From Colius striatus (Eukaryota; Chordata; Aves; Coliiformes; Coliidae): a stretch of 64,000 nt of DNA. Under the pieces are notes generated by a model that was given only the letters and a program-made list of their open reading frames with translations, was not told the origin of the DNA and made no database searches. This document shows, piece after piece, positions 12,481 to 34,014 of this stretch. Made by a program: the position numbers and the translations under genes. The stretch lies in the NCBI RefSeq assembly GCF_028858725.1, contig NC_084790.1, positions 8,370,669 through 8,434,668 of the forward strand, read 5' to 3'. How positions within the stretch are numbered: position 1 is the first letter of the stretch; each line of letters starts with the position of its first letter.

Positions 12481-15400
12481 CACCCGGAGCTGCCACAGAG
12501 GCTCGGCGTGATAAACCTGCTGCTAAATGTCGGCCCAGTGCAATCAGCACGGAAATAAAAACTCTCTCGCTCTTTGCTTTTTCTCCCAACCCTCTTCTTC
12601 TTTTTTTTTTTTTTTTTTACTCCCTGCCGACTGTATTCCCCTCTGACCGCCGCCGCCTTTAATTATGGGAGCTATATATCTTTTCTGGGAGTCATTCATG
12701 GGGATTTTTTAGGTGGAAAGGCGTTTCAGCGGAGTTATTTTTGAGCAGAGACCAGTGCCCTATATCCAGAGGCTTTGAGTGAAGTGCAGATTGAGACATA
12801 TCGGGTTCCCTATAAAAGGATCATTTCTTGTGGGAGGTTGGACACGAAGTTTGGACTCGTGACTTGCATTCCTGAGAGACATGCATATTTTAAAACAACA
12901 AAGCAAGCTCGGAAGAAGGCTTAGAGGAGGAGAGAGGGAGGGGGGAAAAAAAGGAGGGGGGGAGAAAAATCTTGGAAAGAAGTTACTAAGTGACAAACAT
13001 CTGTCAACATGGACCAATTTGTATGGCGCTCTGGGAATACAAAAAAAAAAAAAAAAAACACCAACCCAAAAGTACCTGACTAGTTTTACTTATCACTTCA
13101 GGGAGACGCAACTACTGTGCTGGAAGTTTGTGTGGCTCTTCAGCCGCTGAGAAGCCGTTTGGCTCAAAAACAGTAACTTAAAGAGCTTTCATGGCCTGTG
13201 GGTTGAAGTCCAAACTCCTTCTTCAGCTTCTCGTTGAGTGGAGCAGGTTCAGAGCTCGAAGGGTGTCTTCCCCACCTCCCCCAAAAAGTAACCAGAGTGT
13301 TGGTGGGGGAGACAAAAGGAGAGCGAAGAGGGAGTCTCATGTATGTGTAGAAGAAACACTCGGTCCTGCAGTGCAAATAGTGTTTCTGGAGTGAAGAAAC
13401 GTGGTGAAAGAGCAGGATAGCCCTGGCCTGCTGTGAGGGGCGTGGGAATGCTAAAGGGGGGGGGGGGAAGTGTGTCGTCAGCAGTGGCCACCACTTCCAC
13501 ATACTAAGAGGGAAGGGGAAAAATCAATTTTAGAAAATATAATTAAAAAATCTGATGGGGAGGTGCGTGGGGGATCGCGGGCAGCGGTGCAGGCGAGGGG
13601 GCGAGGGGGTCTGTCCTGTCGGGTTCCTGCAGACAAAGGGAGAAGGCCGAAGTGTGATCTGGATACCTCTGCAGGACGCCAGCATGAGTCCAGGAGCTGC
13701 AAGGATGCTCGTCAACCTTCACTGGGCGGGATGCAGCCGGGGCTGCCTCCTGACACATACGAGTCACGAGTGACTGCGGGGTCTCTAATACACGCATATG
13801 TCTTTCCTCGTCGGTGTCTGATCATCACCCCGCGCTTCGGCTGGCGTTTTATTTCTTTGGCCGAGCGATGGTACGTCTAGCCTTAAACATTCTATACGGC
13901 AAAAGCCTTCCTAAATCCACACAATAGGACAGCTTACAGCCCCCAGCCCCCTTTCCTGCTAGCAGCCCCCCCCCCCAACTCCTTTCCCTATCCTTTCTTC
14001 CCTATTTTTTTTTTTTTTTGTAACTACTGGGGATATTTTATACCCTGCACTTTTGGATTTGATCCATTGCTTTAAGATTGATGGAGGGTTCTGCAGACAA
14101 GGAGATGTATATACATTATTATACAGCCATCATTGAGATTGCTAACAGCGAGTCTCTTGTCAGCCAGACGTTCTTGCTTTGAAACACTGCTCACATTATC
14201 CTGATTTTTCAAAATTGGGGGTAAGGGAGAGGATACATTTTCCCATTATCCTTTTTGTTAATTGTTTTATTTCCTCGCAATTAGGTTTATAACCTGATCG
14301 GGCCCGTTTCATGTATTGTCTTCGTATTTCTAGAGGGGTGGTTGAAGAAATCCCGAAATCTCTTAAGAAATCTCTTAAGCCTTCTTCCGAATACCATCAC
14401 TGTGCAGACACGGCAGCGACCACCAAAACCAGCCCAGCACGAGCAATCTGGTCCTGGTCCAGAAAGTGGCATGTCTAGTGAAAAGGGGACCGACCTTTCC
14501 TCAGAGATCGATAATGTAATTTTATTTTTCAGATGGTTGCACCTTGTGCCCAGTGGCGATGTCCTGGTTAAAAAAGAAGAAAGAGGTATGGAACAGAGGA
14601 TGGGACACGGAACGGACATCCCAAACCACAGGCCTTGGGAGTGAGGGTGAGGGAGGGAGAGAGAGGCAGAGGCTATGTTTGAGGAGTCCACTTGTTCAGC
14701 GGTGGCCTTTTCCATCTCCACAGCTTCAGCCTTATTCCCCGGCTATTTTGCGACGGAGGTGATCAAAGGGGAGAAGGGGTAGGTGCTGAAATATTTAAGG
14801 GAGCGTTTAAACCTCGACTCTTCAATGAATGAAGAAGGGGCGGGAGTGGGGGGGGATGTTGGGGAAAAAAAAAAGTTGGAAAATGGATTCGCTGACAAGT
14901 AAGGATAATAAATGAGAGGCGCTTTCAGATAGATATCTCAGACGTGAAATTGCACCCAGCTGGTTGTGTAAGCAAACAAATAGTTTCATGTTAGGGACTC
15001 TCGACTTGTGGCTTGATGAATAGAACACGACAGAGGTAAATGGCTCTTTAACTCATTTAGAAATAAAACTCTTTGGCTTCCGAAGTAAAAGACCTGGTGA
15101 CGCCATAGATCCTGAGCAAGCACTTTAACAAGAGTTTTATGAGTTTCCACTTGTGTTCTCGGATCTCCCTCTCACCACCTCTCTGACGCCTCTGATTTTT
15201 TCCCTTCTCTCTTTTTTTTTTTTTTTCCCCCTGTTTTGTTTTGTTTGTTTGGTTTTTTTTAACAAAACAAAATAAAGCAGACCACAAAACCCAAACCAAA
15301 CCCCTCTCTTTCTTTATCTCCTCCCTGCTCTCCTTATCATTAAAAAAAAAAAAAAAAAAATCTCCTCGGAAACCTCCTGGGCAGGATCGGATCCCCCCCA

Positions 15401-16000
15401 TCACCGAGAAAGCCGTCAAGTTCGCAAGGTGCCCGGTCCAGCTAGGGTCTACCCATGGAAACAGAGAGCTGTAGCTTTTGAAAAAAGGTATTTATTCGAC
15501 ATCCTTACTCCGATCGGGAATCACTGCAGGACATTCATCCTCAGCTTCTCTGACCCACTGGGGATTAAAAAGTGGAGGGTGGCTAAAACAAATAAATACC
15601 ATCTCACGTCAAAGCGACTGTGAAAAAAAAAATAGAAAAGGAGAAGTTAAAGACAAATATAAAGACAAATTTCGTGGAAGTCAGGTTGTTCCTGGAATTA
15701 GCCCCAAGGTGTAAAGAAACAGGAAGAAAAGTGACGAAGTGCGACTGGACTGATTCCTGCCTCTCCCTATAAGAGAAGGGGATAAATATATGGATTAAAA
15801 AAAAAAAAAAAACCAAAACCAAAAGTAGAAAAACCCCTCAGCGCCAAACTCAGTATTTCAAGACTTAAAAAATAACCCCTTATGTAGTGAAAATGTCCCC
15901 ACGAAACCGGCAGAAGGATGCCGGCAGTGTCTGCCATAGACGTGTACATGCCTTTGCAGGAATAGCCAGTGAATGGCTGACTGCCTGGCCACGGGGCTAG
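12481..16000. other. Non-coding flank with homopolymer runs
   Basis: T-run about 12601-12618, A-run about 13040-13057, G12 at 13456-13467, T-run 14006-14019, A-run 15343-15360. A 12-bp unit AAATCTCTTAAG is tandemly doubled at 14356-14379. 14030-14330 is AT-rich unique sequence. No gene recognised. Confidence 0.5.
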
Positions 16001-17267
16001 GGGGGTGGGGGCGGGAGGCAGCGGCCTGTGTCAAGCCTTGACCCCTCTGCTACCCTCCTTCTCTCTGTCCCTCTGTTGGAGAGTCGGTCCAGCCCAGCCG
16101 GGGCTGTCAGCCTTGCCTGTGCGTCCGTCGGCAGCGGGTCACGTCTTCTGTCTGTTGGGAAGGGGGTGTCGGGTTGCCATAACCCACAGTCAATTAAAAA
16201 AATAAAACAGATTTTAAAAAAAATCCTAGAGGGTCTATTCAACTTATTACATCGGATAAAATACACTTCTCTCTCTGTCTGGGGAGCTAAACAATTTCCT
16301 GGGAGTGAAGCAACGAGGAATTCACTTTTTGTTCTGATGTTACTCCTGTCTCTGTTTGCCGTGAATCCCAATCGAAGTTTTCCACGGGAGACCTTCCACT
16401 CACCCAGCAGGTAAGAGGCCTTGGCCCCTGGACCCACTACGGTGAGAGAGGCCGCTCTATGGAGTCCCATCCCCACGCATCCCACTTCCACCTAATCTCG
16501 AGGAGTCTGGAGAAAGTCAGGGTGACTCTTTCCCCCCAGTCCCAATGCTCGGTGTGGGCTCATTACCCTTTCCCCTGGAGGTGAAGCGGGTGGGGGTGTG
16601 GAGTTCGGAAAGTCCAAAAGGAGAACCCCCGGTGGGGAGGGAGTGGGATGTTGAAAAACCTTCCCTTCGCCGGGCAAGACATGCAGAGAGGTGGGGGGAC
16701 ACACACAGACACACGACCCCTGCCCGGCTCTGCCTCAGCCGGCACACCCCCCACCACACCGTCTCAGCTGGGGTTCAGCCTACCACTTAGCAGCATTTCC
16801 AAATATTTATTCGATTGAGTATATAGAAAAGGCCTAATTGGGCAGTGGGAGGAGGCAAGCTAGTTAGCAAGGAGCTAAGAGGTTGGGGGTTGAGGGGGTG
16901 CCTTTGTATCTGCCGGGACGTCAGCAGGTCTGCTGCTTGGGACTGGGGTGGGAGGGTCTCTCTCTCCCTCCCCAAATCCCACCCACCCTTCACTTTCTCT
17001 CCCCCTCCCCAACCTTCCCTTAGCGGTGAGCATGGAGGGGTCACGGAGCCCTGGGAGGCATGGAAGGATGGAAGGATGGAGGGGGATGCCCTGCCGAGAA
17101 CCTCCTGAGGAGCCTGGGGGCCATAAGATCCCCAGAGGCAGCGCCTGGGTCCTCGGCGGCAACAAGGCAGGAGAAATGTAGCTGAATTTGGTTTTAAAGC
17201 AGTATATTGCAGGTTATGAACAAGTCAGCAGAAACTTGAAGAGGGACTCCAGCCCCTTTCCACATTC
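16001..17267. other. Non-coding, moderately GC-rich
   Basis: Unique sequence with C- and G-rich stretches (16480-17160) and scattered CpG. A short GGAT/GGAA repetition at 17060-17082. No gene recognised. Confidence 0.5.

Positions 17268-17326
<59 letters not shown>
17268..17326. repeat. (ATT)n trinucleotide microsatellite, about 20 copies
   Basis: Continuous TAT/ATT triplets over 59 bp, embedded in otherwise unique AT-rich sequence. Confidence 0.97.
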
Positions 17327-17327
<1 letters not shown>

Positions 17328-19584
17328 ATAGCACTCAGTGATGCGATCATACAATATTCTTAACTGCCTTATGAGTGTCTGAGAGTCTAAGAAGGAAAGT
17401 ATCCACCGACACAGCACAGACTGGGTAGTTAACACTTCAGAACGCGATACCGTCTTACAAGCAAAGTTTAATAAGGGATTGAAACACTTCTTTCTAGGCA
17501 CATACATGGAAATAAGTGCATCTCTTACACCTCTTCTACACCTGCAAGTTTCTTGGCAATTGGTGGATTATTATTATTCATAAATATGAAAATTAATTGA
17601 AAAATAAGTTTTTGACCTATGAAAAAGTTTCTCTGTTTTCATCAGTGGGATAACACTGTAATGAATATATTTACATCTCATTGGAAGAAACTGAGTGCTG
17701 TCTTTCCCAATATCCCCGTTTGTTTGTGGGGTTTTTTTCCCCCTTTTTTGTTGACTTTTAAATTCTTTTTTATTTTGTGAAATTTTTTTTGCCCCCTTTT
17801 TTTCTTCCCCTTCTGTGTGTATGTGGTATTTATGGTTTTTTTTCATGGTTTGAACCACTAATCCAACTGGGTTTCCAGTCACCCATCCCACTAGAAAGCA
17901 ATGCTGAAGAGCTTCTTCAGCACCTGTCATGGTTGAGCATCCTCCCCCATGGGCAGACCAGAAAGACTAGTGGACTCATTCTGCACAGGGAAGGTGACCA
18001 GGTCTGGGAATAAAGTTGTCACCTACACAGCATCCAAGAGAGTGAGTGTCTGTCTGTCTGCCTTATTCTTGTCCTCATGTGCCCAGGTCCAAAATAATAT
18101 CTGTCCCCTCCCACCCCCCACCCCAGCACCTATGACTATAGGCCACTTCTCCATCTTGAAATGAGCTCTACTCCCATAGAGGATCTGCCCGCAATGTTGA
18201 TTATCCAGCTATAAGTGCCTACTGTATAGAGCTGTTCTTGCCTCGGATCTGCTGCGCCTAGAATATTAAAAACCCCAAGCGGGTTGGATTGAAGGATCTT
18301 GTTAATGCAAAAAAAAAAAAAAAAAAAAAGAAAAAAGAAAAAAAAAGGAGAGAGAGAGAGAGAGAAGGAGAGTACAGAGGACAGCAAATTAAAAAGAAAA
18401 CATTGCCCATGACTCCACAAACTGAAAAGCCTGCCTCATCTGGGTTTGTTTGGAGGGCACGGGAGGTGTCTGCATGAAGAGGGGAATGTTATTTTTAAAG
18501 ATCCAGCTTTATTAATACGTTAAGAAAGAGCTCCCTTGGTAGTATGTGTTCTTACAGCTCCGTCTCAGATCCTATAAAACATTAATGCACTGAAAGCTGT
18601 TACAGAGATCTGCACCACCAGCTAGAAGCATTGTGAAGCCTTTACCTTCAAAGGAGCTCCGTTACAGTAATGATTTCTAATTTTCTTTGCAGAAAAGGAG
18701 GAACTAAAATGGAGTGGGGCTCTGAGCACTGAGTGCAGGCCCCTGTGGTGGGCAGCCATAGCGTGGGAGGCCTTGGCCCCCGTTTCGTGCATGGCCATAG
18801 CCCATGAACACATACAAAATGCACTGGCTTGCCACCCAATGAGCAAGCATCCAGTTGGATTTCTATATTAATGGGCTGGGAATATCCTCCACGCACAGCA
18901 ACTCGAATCAGAAGAAACAGGGAAAGGTGTTTCGGCTAATGGCAAGCCCAATTCATGCACACTGGAGTACATGCCAGGGTCTGTAAGCCCTTGGTGTGGA
19001 AAAGGAGAGGGAAGAAGCAAAAAAAAAAACCCCACCCCAAACCAACCCAGGCCCTCAAAAAGCCACCATGCCTCTAAGAAGCAGGAGTCATGGCTGTGGG
19101 TATGCTTCTATCTGTAGGTGAAGTGACAGTGGCATACAGTGGCTTCAATGCATGCCCATGGTACCTAAGAGCAAGCAGCCAGGTGTGAACTCAGCAGAAA
19201 CTCCAGCTGAGGTGTTTCAAAAAAATAGGCCAGCATGATGGACCTGTCAGCCTCTGTGGACTCTGGCATGCTATTCCAGGGTGGTGAGGTCATCTATGGC
19301 ATTGCAGCTCCCTGTTCCTTCTCCTTAGACCTCAACAGCCCAGCCCTAGACTTTCACCATCAAGTTCGTTTTGGAACATCTCATGGGTTTACACAACATG
19401 GTTACCCCTCACAGTATTTTTTTAAGTTCTCCCTTATAACATCAGCATAGGAGTTAAAAAATCCAGGGAGATTTGTTGTTGTTGTTTGGATGGGTTTTGT
19501 TGTTTTGGGGTTTTTTTTTTGTGTGTGAACTCTTGGCACCTTTCAAGCAACAAGACTCATGGGTTGTGGGGTGATAAGTTGAAT
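17327..19584. other. Non-coding, immediately downstream of NR2F1
   Basis: 17330-17700 and 18480-18660 are AT-rich unique blocks with homeodomain-type TTAAT words. An A-run of about 20 with adjoining GA repeat lies at 18309-18366. Nothing coding is recognised. Confidence 0.5.
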
Positions 19585-20508
19585 TTTTTTGCTAAATTCT
19601 TTTATTTTTGTTTAAATTCTCACTTCAATTTTAATTCTTGAAGAACAGCTTCGACAACATATATCGCACTCATTATAAGAAGCAAAGGGTTATATCAAAA
19701 ATTATTAGTATAGAATCACAGGAAACCTGGTTTGGAACCAGAAAAAAATACAAAACAGATATAGATACATAGACACAGGACAATTTTTTTTTTTATAATT
19801 ATTTGGAAAATGTTATTTTCCCCTAATTCTTGTTTCCTTTTTTTGTCTTTATGCGCATACAATGTTTTAAGTTTTACAAAAAATGAAAATAAAGACTAGT
19901 ATTTTACAAAATGAGTAACAATGCTCGTGGTAAGTGTTTGCGTGTGGATTTTTTTTTGTTGTTTTGTTGTTTGCTTGCTTCTGTCGGCTTTTCATTCTAC
20001 ACAAAGTTCAGTTCAGTTTCAACGCATTTTGTTTTGTTGGTTACTGTACAGCATATATCAACAACAGTCCACAATAAATCCTGGAAGATCCAGTATCCCC
20101 TTCAGGTTTGATTAATATCCCCTCAATACTCATTTTTTTGTGGTTTTTAATATATTTTTTATTTTTTTTTCTTTTTTTGTCTGTTTTATTATTATTATTA
20201 TTTAATTCTTTTTTCCTCCTCTCCGAAGAAAAAAAAAACAAACCAAAAACGGCCAAAAGAAAAAAAAAAACCAAAACAAGCGACAAGCCACCACCACCTC
20301 TTCCTCCTTCTCCTCCTGCACGGACGCGAGGTCCGTCCTTCTCCTAACCACAGCCACACCTCTGCTCCTACTCGGCCCCTTCTTTTGTTCTGTGTCCGCC
20401 TCCCGGGCCCCCCCCCCCCGCACCCCGACTGCCCCCTCGGTGCGAGTGCTCCCGCTCCCGCTGCCGCCGGTCCGCCGCCGCCTCTCCGCCGGGGGTGCGG
20501 GCCGGGCT
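19585..20508 (-). other. NR2F1: NR2F1 3' UTR (end approximate)
   Basis: Sequence following the NR2F1 stop codon. The first 120 bp are GC-rich; the remainder is AT-rich with U-runs and A-runs, typical of a regulated vertebrate 3' UTR. I place the end just past the AATAAA on the transcript strand at 19606-19601. Alternative hexamers at 20190-20185 and 20163-20158 would give a shorter 3' UTR of about 350 nt. The end point is inferred; no transcript evidence is available here. Confidence 0.6.
19601..19606 (-). terminator. Candidate polyadenylation signal AATAAA for NR2F1
   Basis: TTTATT on the plus strand reads AATAAA on the gene strand, about 900 nt past the stop. It is followed by the AT-rich AAAGAATTTAGC and an A-run; cleavage would fall near 19585. 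Two upstream AATAAA hexamers (20185-20190, 20158-20163) sit inside T/A-rich runs and could be proximal sites. Confidence 0.45.
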
Positions 20509-29866
<9,358 letters not shown>

Positions 29867-30459
29867 ATCTCGGGCCCAAAAAAGTGCTGGGGAGCGGCGC
29901 GTCTCGCTGCGGGCAGCCGGGGAGAGAGGCGGGGGGCGGGGGGGGGGGCGGCCGGCCGGGCGCCGGGGGCGACCGGGGAGCGAGGGGACCCTGCCTGCCG
30001 CCTGCCTCCGCCTCGGCTGCCGCCGCCGCCGCTGCCCTGCTGCCGCCGCTGCTGCCGGCTGGAGCCGCTCCTGCCGTTTTCTTTATTTTATTTATTTTTC
30101 GCCGCGAGCCCCCCTCCTCTCACTCGCGCTCTCGCTAATTCTTTTTTTTTAAAGGGAGGGGGAGGGGGCCACGGAGGATTTTCTCCCCCCCCTCTCTCTC
30201 TCGCTCCCTCTCTTTTTTTTTTTTTCCTTCCCCCCCTCTTTCCTCTTCCTCCTTTCCCTTTCCTTCCCTTCCCTTTCCTGCGCTCCCCCCCCCCCTAAAA
30301 TACCCGCGCCTGACCGCTTCCCCCCTCTGCTCCCGCTTTCCCAGGCTCTCAACTGCTTCTCCTCTCCCTCCTTCCCCCCCCCCCCCCCCGCCGCCACTTC
30401 AAGTTGCAAAATCAGAAACGGCAAACAAGGCTGTCGGGAGAGGCATTCAGGAGAGTAAC

Positions 30460-30560
30460 ACGCCGGACACGCACACGCAGGCAGACACGCGCGCACACGC
30501 CCGGCACACGGCTCCCCACTCGCGCACACGCACACACGCACGGGCACAGGCACACGCGGT
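30460..30560. repeat. CA-rich imperfect repeat in the NR2F1 5' leader region
   Basis: ACACGC, GCACAC and GGCACA words repeat with CpG interspersed. On the gene strand this is GTGTGCG-rich and makes a spurious Cys/Val-rich open frame. Confidence 0.8.
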
Positions 30561-30614
30561 CCGGGCGCTACGAGCGCGGAGGATGTGCAGGCATAGAGGA
30601 AGCCGCGGCGCCGC

Positions 30615-30691
30615 CGAGGAGGAGGAGGAGGAGGAGGAGAGGGAGGAGGAGGAGGAGGAGGAGGAGGAGGGGAAGGAAGAGGAGGAGGAGG
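30615..30691. repeat. (GAG)n trinucleotide repeat in the NR2F1 leader/promoter island
   Basis: About 25 GAG or GGA triplets with a few interruptions; on the gene strand it reads CTC. It may lie in the NR2F1 leader if transcription starts near 31.9 kb. Confidence 0.9.
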
Positions 30692-31060
30692 TCGCCGCTC
30701 GCCGCCGCCGGGGCCCGGCCGCCGCCGCCGCTCCCGCGGAGGCTGCTTTCGTCGCCGCTGCCGCCGCAGCCGCTGGAGCCGGTGCCGGTGCGGGCTCTCG
30801 GGGAGGCGGGAGGTGGAGAGAAGAGCCGTCCGCCGACGATCAGGGCATGGAGGTGTCCGGGGGCCAGGTCCAGGGCAGGGCGCAGTCAGCCATTCAGGGC
30901 GGTGGAGCCGGGAAGCGCGGCGGAGGCGGGCGGGGAGCTGAGGCAGTTTGATCTCCTGTCGCCGCGGCGGCGGAGGAGGAGGAGGTTGCCGGTCGCTGCT
31001 CTTTCTCTCCCGAGCTGCTCTCTCTCGCTCTCTGTCTCTCTCGCTCGCTCGCGCTCCCTC

Positions 31061-31068
31061 TCTCTCTC

Positions 31069-31099
<31 letters not shown>

Positions 31100-31875
31100 G
31101 GAAAAAATCTCAAAAAAAAAAATCGGATGTGACTAAATTCGCAGAGGAGACGAATTCACGGCGAAGTGTAAAAATAGAGAACGGGAATAATAATGACACG
31201 CGCAGAAAAAAGAGAGATCCAAAGTAGGTCGGGTAAATAAATCCTCTTCTTTTCCTCTTTCTTGCTCCTTCCTTCTTCTTCTCCTCCTGTGAGAGTGCAC
31301 GATGCTGGTGGCGAGGGGAAAAAAAAAATTAAAAAAAAAAAAACGGTGGAAATCGCCCCCAAAACGGTTCTTTTTTTTTGTTGTTTGTTTGCCTAGAAAA
31401 AGTATTTCGGGTAAAAACTCATCAGCCAGAAGCGAAGCCCTCCCCCAAAATAAAAAAATAGGCAAGAATAGTCAAAATAATAACGGTATTAAGATGTGAA
31501 CGCGTTCTCTCTCTCTCTCCGGGCTTTTTTTTTTTCTTTCCCTCGTCTCTCTCTCTCTGCTTTTCCCCCCTTTTTTCCTTTCTTTCGGAGATTTTTTTTT
31601 TTTTTTTTAGTTTCACCTCTCTCTTCTTCTCTTCTCCTGCAGGAATGAAGCGAAAGACACAAGGAGGAAGGGTGGAAAAAAGAAGAAAAGGAAGGAGAAG
31701 AGGGAGATGAAGGGGGGGAGAAGGAGGGAAAAAAAAAAAAAGCAGACAACTAATAGAATATGCAAGAAAGGGGAGAGAGAGAGAGGGGGAGAGAGAGAGA
31801 GACCCAAAAAATGAATGCGTTTAAACGGGAAGCCTAGCAGAGCAATGTTTCCGAAAGGGGGATCTGCGCGAATGT
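31061..31875. other. A/T- and purine-rich low-complexity stretch upstream of the NR2F1 island
   Basis: T-run then A-run at 31070-31098, T-runs near 31527-31537 and 31591-31609, GA/GGA-rich 31650-31803. If NR2F1 starts near 31.9 kb this would be 5' leader; otherwise it is proximal promoter. Confidence 0.5.
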
Positions 31876-32074
31876 CTGTATATAGTGAACTTTGACACTA
31901 CTATTGAAACTGACAGGTTTCTATGGAGATCGCTGCCTTATATGGAGCTCGTGTCAAGGAGCCAAGAGAAGGGCTGCTGGCAACTGATAATCAAAGGCGA
32001 CTGACTGGTCAGAGCCCTGAGCTGGGGGGGGGAATGGGAGGCGAAGGTTAGCCAAGCCTCCCGCACTCCATTGG
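31876..32074 (-). promoter_or_regulatory. Promoter-like motif cluster about 2 kb upstream of the NR2F1 start codon
   Basis: Read on the gene strand, in order: CCAAT (32074-32070); a TCF/LEF-type CTTTGAT (31996-31990); a perfect CArG box CCATATAAGG (31945-31936) that overlaps a TATA-like CATATAAG; and a DR1-like element (31898-31886) containing TGTCAAAGTTCA. CCAAT plus a TATA-like box in the same orientation as NR2F1 suggests a start site near 31.91 kb and a leader of about 2 kb. Motif presence is seen; promoter function is inferred. Confidence 0.5.
31936..31945. promoter_or_regulatory. CArG box (SRF site), perfect consensus
   Basis: CCTTATATGG fits CC(A/T)6GG exactly and is nearly palindromic. 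Its reverse strand doubles as a TATA-like element pointing toward NR2F1. Confidence 0.5.
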
Positions 32075-32155
32075 TTACCCCCCCAGCGCTTTCTTTTTTT
32101 CCCTCCCCCCCCTTTTCTTCTTTCTTTTTTTTTTTTTTTTTCATTCTCCGCTACC

Positions 32156-32270
32156 TACTGACTGGGATGGGGAAGGGAGGGGAGGAGAAACGGGGGGAAT
32201 GAGGGAGGGAGGAAGGGAAGGAGGGAGGGAGGGAGGGAGGGGAGAGTAAGGGAGGGAGAGGGGATTCTTC
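32156..32270. repeat. (GGGA)n / GGAAGG purine-rich repeat
   Basis: G/A-only stretch with perfect GGGA copies at about 32222-32240. It lies just beyond the promoter-like cluster. Confidence 0.85.
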
Positions 32271-32559
32271 TGACAAGCACAATTTACATTGAGATCGCCC
32301 TGCGCTGCTATTTACTTTGAGACCTGATTAGTATGGGTCGTCTGCGGTCCACTCCCCCCCCCGCCGTCCCCCCCCAGTACATCGAGGGTGCATTGCGATA
32401 GGCGGACAGGGGGAATGAAAAGCGAACGGTGTGGGCTCCCCGTGAAAAGTTGGTGGGGTTTTTTTTTGTTGTTTTCCCCCCTCTCCCCGACTCCCCCCTC
32501 CACATCTGAAATCGCTATTTCTCTCACTCTTCCCTATCGCCATGGCCAAGGGTTTGAAC

Positions 32560-33120
32560 GATGGAGAAAACCACGCTGGCTACGCGAAGGAGCCGGCGCG
32601 CGTGTGAGCGCACCTTGCACACGCACAGACACACGTCCACGCGGTGACATCTCTCCACGCTCCCATTCCACTTTGGGCTATTTTTTTTTTTTTCTCTGCT
32701 CCGTCAGCCTTCACTCCTCACAGAACGTATTCACCCTGCGCTCTCCGATTATCACGTGGGAAATCACACCCTCACTCACTTTGATTTCTTTTAATTTTTT
32801 TTTATGTGGGGGAGATATTAGCGGACAGAACAACCTCTGAGCCCAATGCCACCCCCTCCTTCCCCCCAGGGCACCTCCTCCCCAAATGAATTGTCCTCGC
32901 GGGTGGCGGGGAGGGGGTGTGTGTGGAGAGGCCGGGAATTTGGAGGGGGATTGCGGCGCAGTGCCTCCGCGCTCCACTCCCCTGCGCTGCGCTCAGCGGC
33001 CCCGCGCGGTGCCGGCGGCGCGGAGCGGAGCGGGAATCGCTGGCGCCGGCTGCCATCTAGTGGGCACGAGTCGACGGCCCGGGGGAGATGGGGGGCGGGG
33101 GGGAGCGCCGGGGGTGCAGT
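32560..33120. promoter_or_regulatory. CpG island upstream of NR2F1, with CTCF motif
   Basis: CpG-rich at 32570-32660 and strongly so at 32940-33115. Contains CACGTG (32753-32758), the GC module at 33020-33064 and the CTCF motif. It is a candidate start region for a rightward divergent lncRNA such as the NR2F1-AS1 counterpart, and a candidate insulator. Confidence 0.6.
33050..33063 (-). promoter_or_regulatory. CTCF motif, full match to the 14-bp consensus
   Basis: On the minus strand the sequence is CCACTAGATGGCAG, matching CCASYAGRKGGCRS at all 14 positions. It lies in a CpG-rich patch 3.2 kb upstream of the NR2F1 ATG, a plausible insulator or loop anchor between the gene and its upstream flank. 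The motif points toward NR2F1. Confidence 0.65.
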
Positions 33121-33981
33121 GCCTGTCTGCGTCCTCGCACACCTCCTATGCTTGCTTTTCTTTCTTTTATTTTATTTTTTTCCCCCTTTCACTTCTTTAT
33201 TTTTAGTAGAAAACTACACTGGAAGGAACAACCCTCTTTTTTCCCAATTTCTGTCCCTCTTTATGAACAAGATTGTCTTGCCCGGAAGCCTTCCTCTTTT
33301 GCCAGAGATCTGAGATTCACTTTAGGGCGAAAGATTGAGTATGATAGAGAGAAAACAAAGTGTGAAAAAAACCCAACAAACCGCCGTCGCCACCCCCCAA
33401 CTCGACACCCTACCATTTTCTTAGCTCCCATAAAAGTTTATAATTAGATTGGAAGCCAGGCGCAAAAACCTGTAGGGGAGGACGGGATTAAATATATGAC
33501 AGAAGTTTTATTATTTTTTTTTTGTAGAGAGGTGTTGGTTTCACTAATAAAAAAAGCGCCCTCAACTTTGATGTATCACATTTTTTTTTTCCCCCCCTCT
33601 CCTTGTCAGGTCTGAAATCTGAGGCTGGGAGCCGGCTGGAAAGGAGAATCCTTCATCATTTCTGAGATCAGCATAAACGCTTGATTTTGTCCCGAAATAA
33701 TGAAGAGATTTTCAATGAGCCCCTCGGCCAAGCCGTCTCTATTGTACATTGCATTGATAAAAAGGATGTTATTGACTATGCAACAGTAGGCTCCTTTCCT
33801 CTCTCTCCCTCCTACCAAATAAACTCTCGGTCCTGTCTCTCGGTCAGTGAAAAGGTGAAACGAATAAGATTAAATCGGACAAAAAAAGCAAGCTCGGTAT
33901 GTATATCATCTAGATTTTACTCCCCAGACTGTGAAGAGACAGGGAGGAAAAGAGGCAGAGCAAGGCACGGAGAGAGAGGGG

Positions 33982-34000
<19 letters not shown>
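33121..34000. other. Non-coding; AT-rich block then GA repeat
   Basis: 33121-33600 has T-rich runs and unique sequence. 33620-33910 is unique with AATAATGAAG and GATAAAAAGGATG and could be a conserved element. 33945-34030 is GA/CAGA-rich low complexity. Confidence 0.5.

Positions 34001-34014
<14 letters not shown>

Noticed and set aside
1..19584. 3' end of FAM172A/ARB2A, the expected mammalian neighbour
   Set aside because: No coding exon of it could be recognised; it probably lies beyond the left edge.
30149..30553. 134-codon minus-strand frame in the NR2F1 leader region
   Set aside because: Could act as an upstream frame if transcribed, but it is encoded by CA, C-run and GA repeats and ends before the NR2F1 ATG; not supported as a protein.
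30404..31087. 227-codon Arg-rich plus-strand frame
   Set aside because: Translation of CA and GAG repeats and a CpG island; no recognisable protein.
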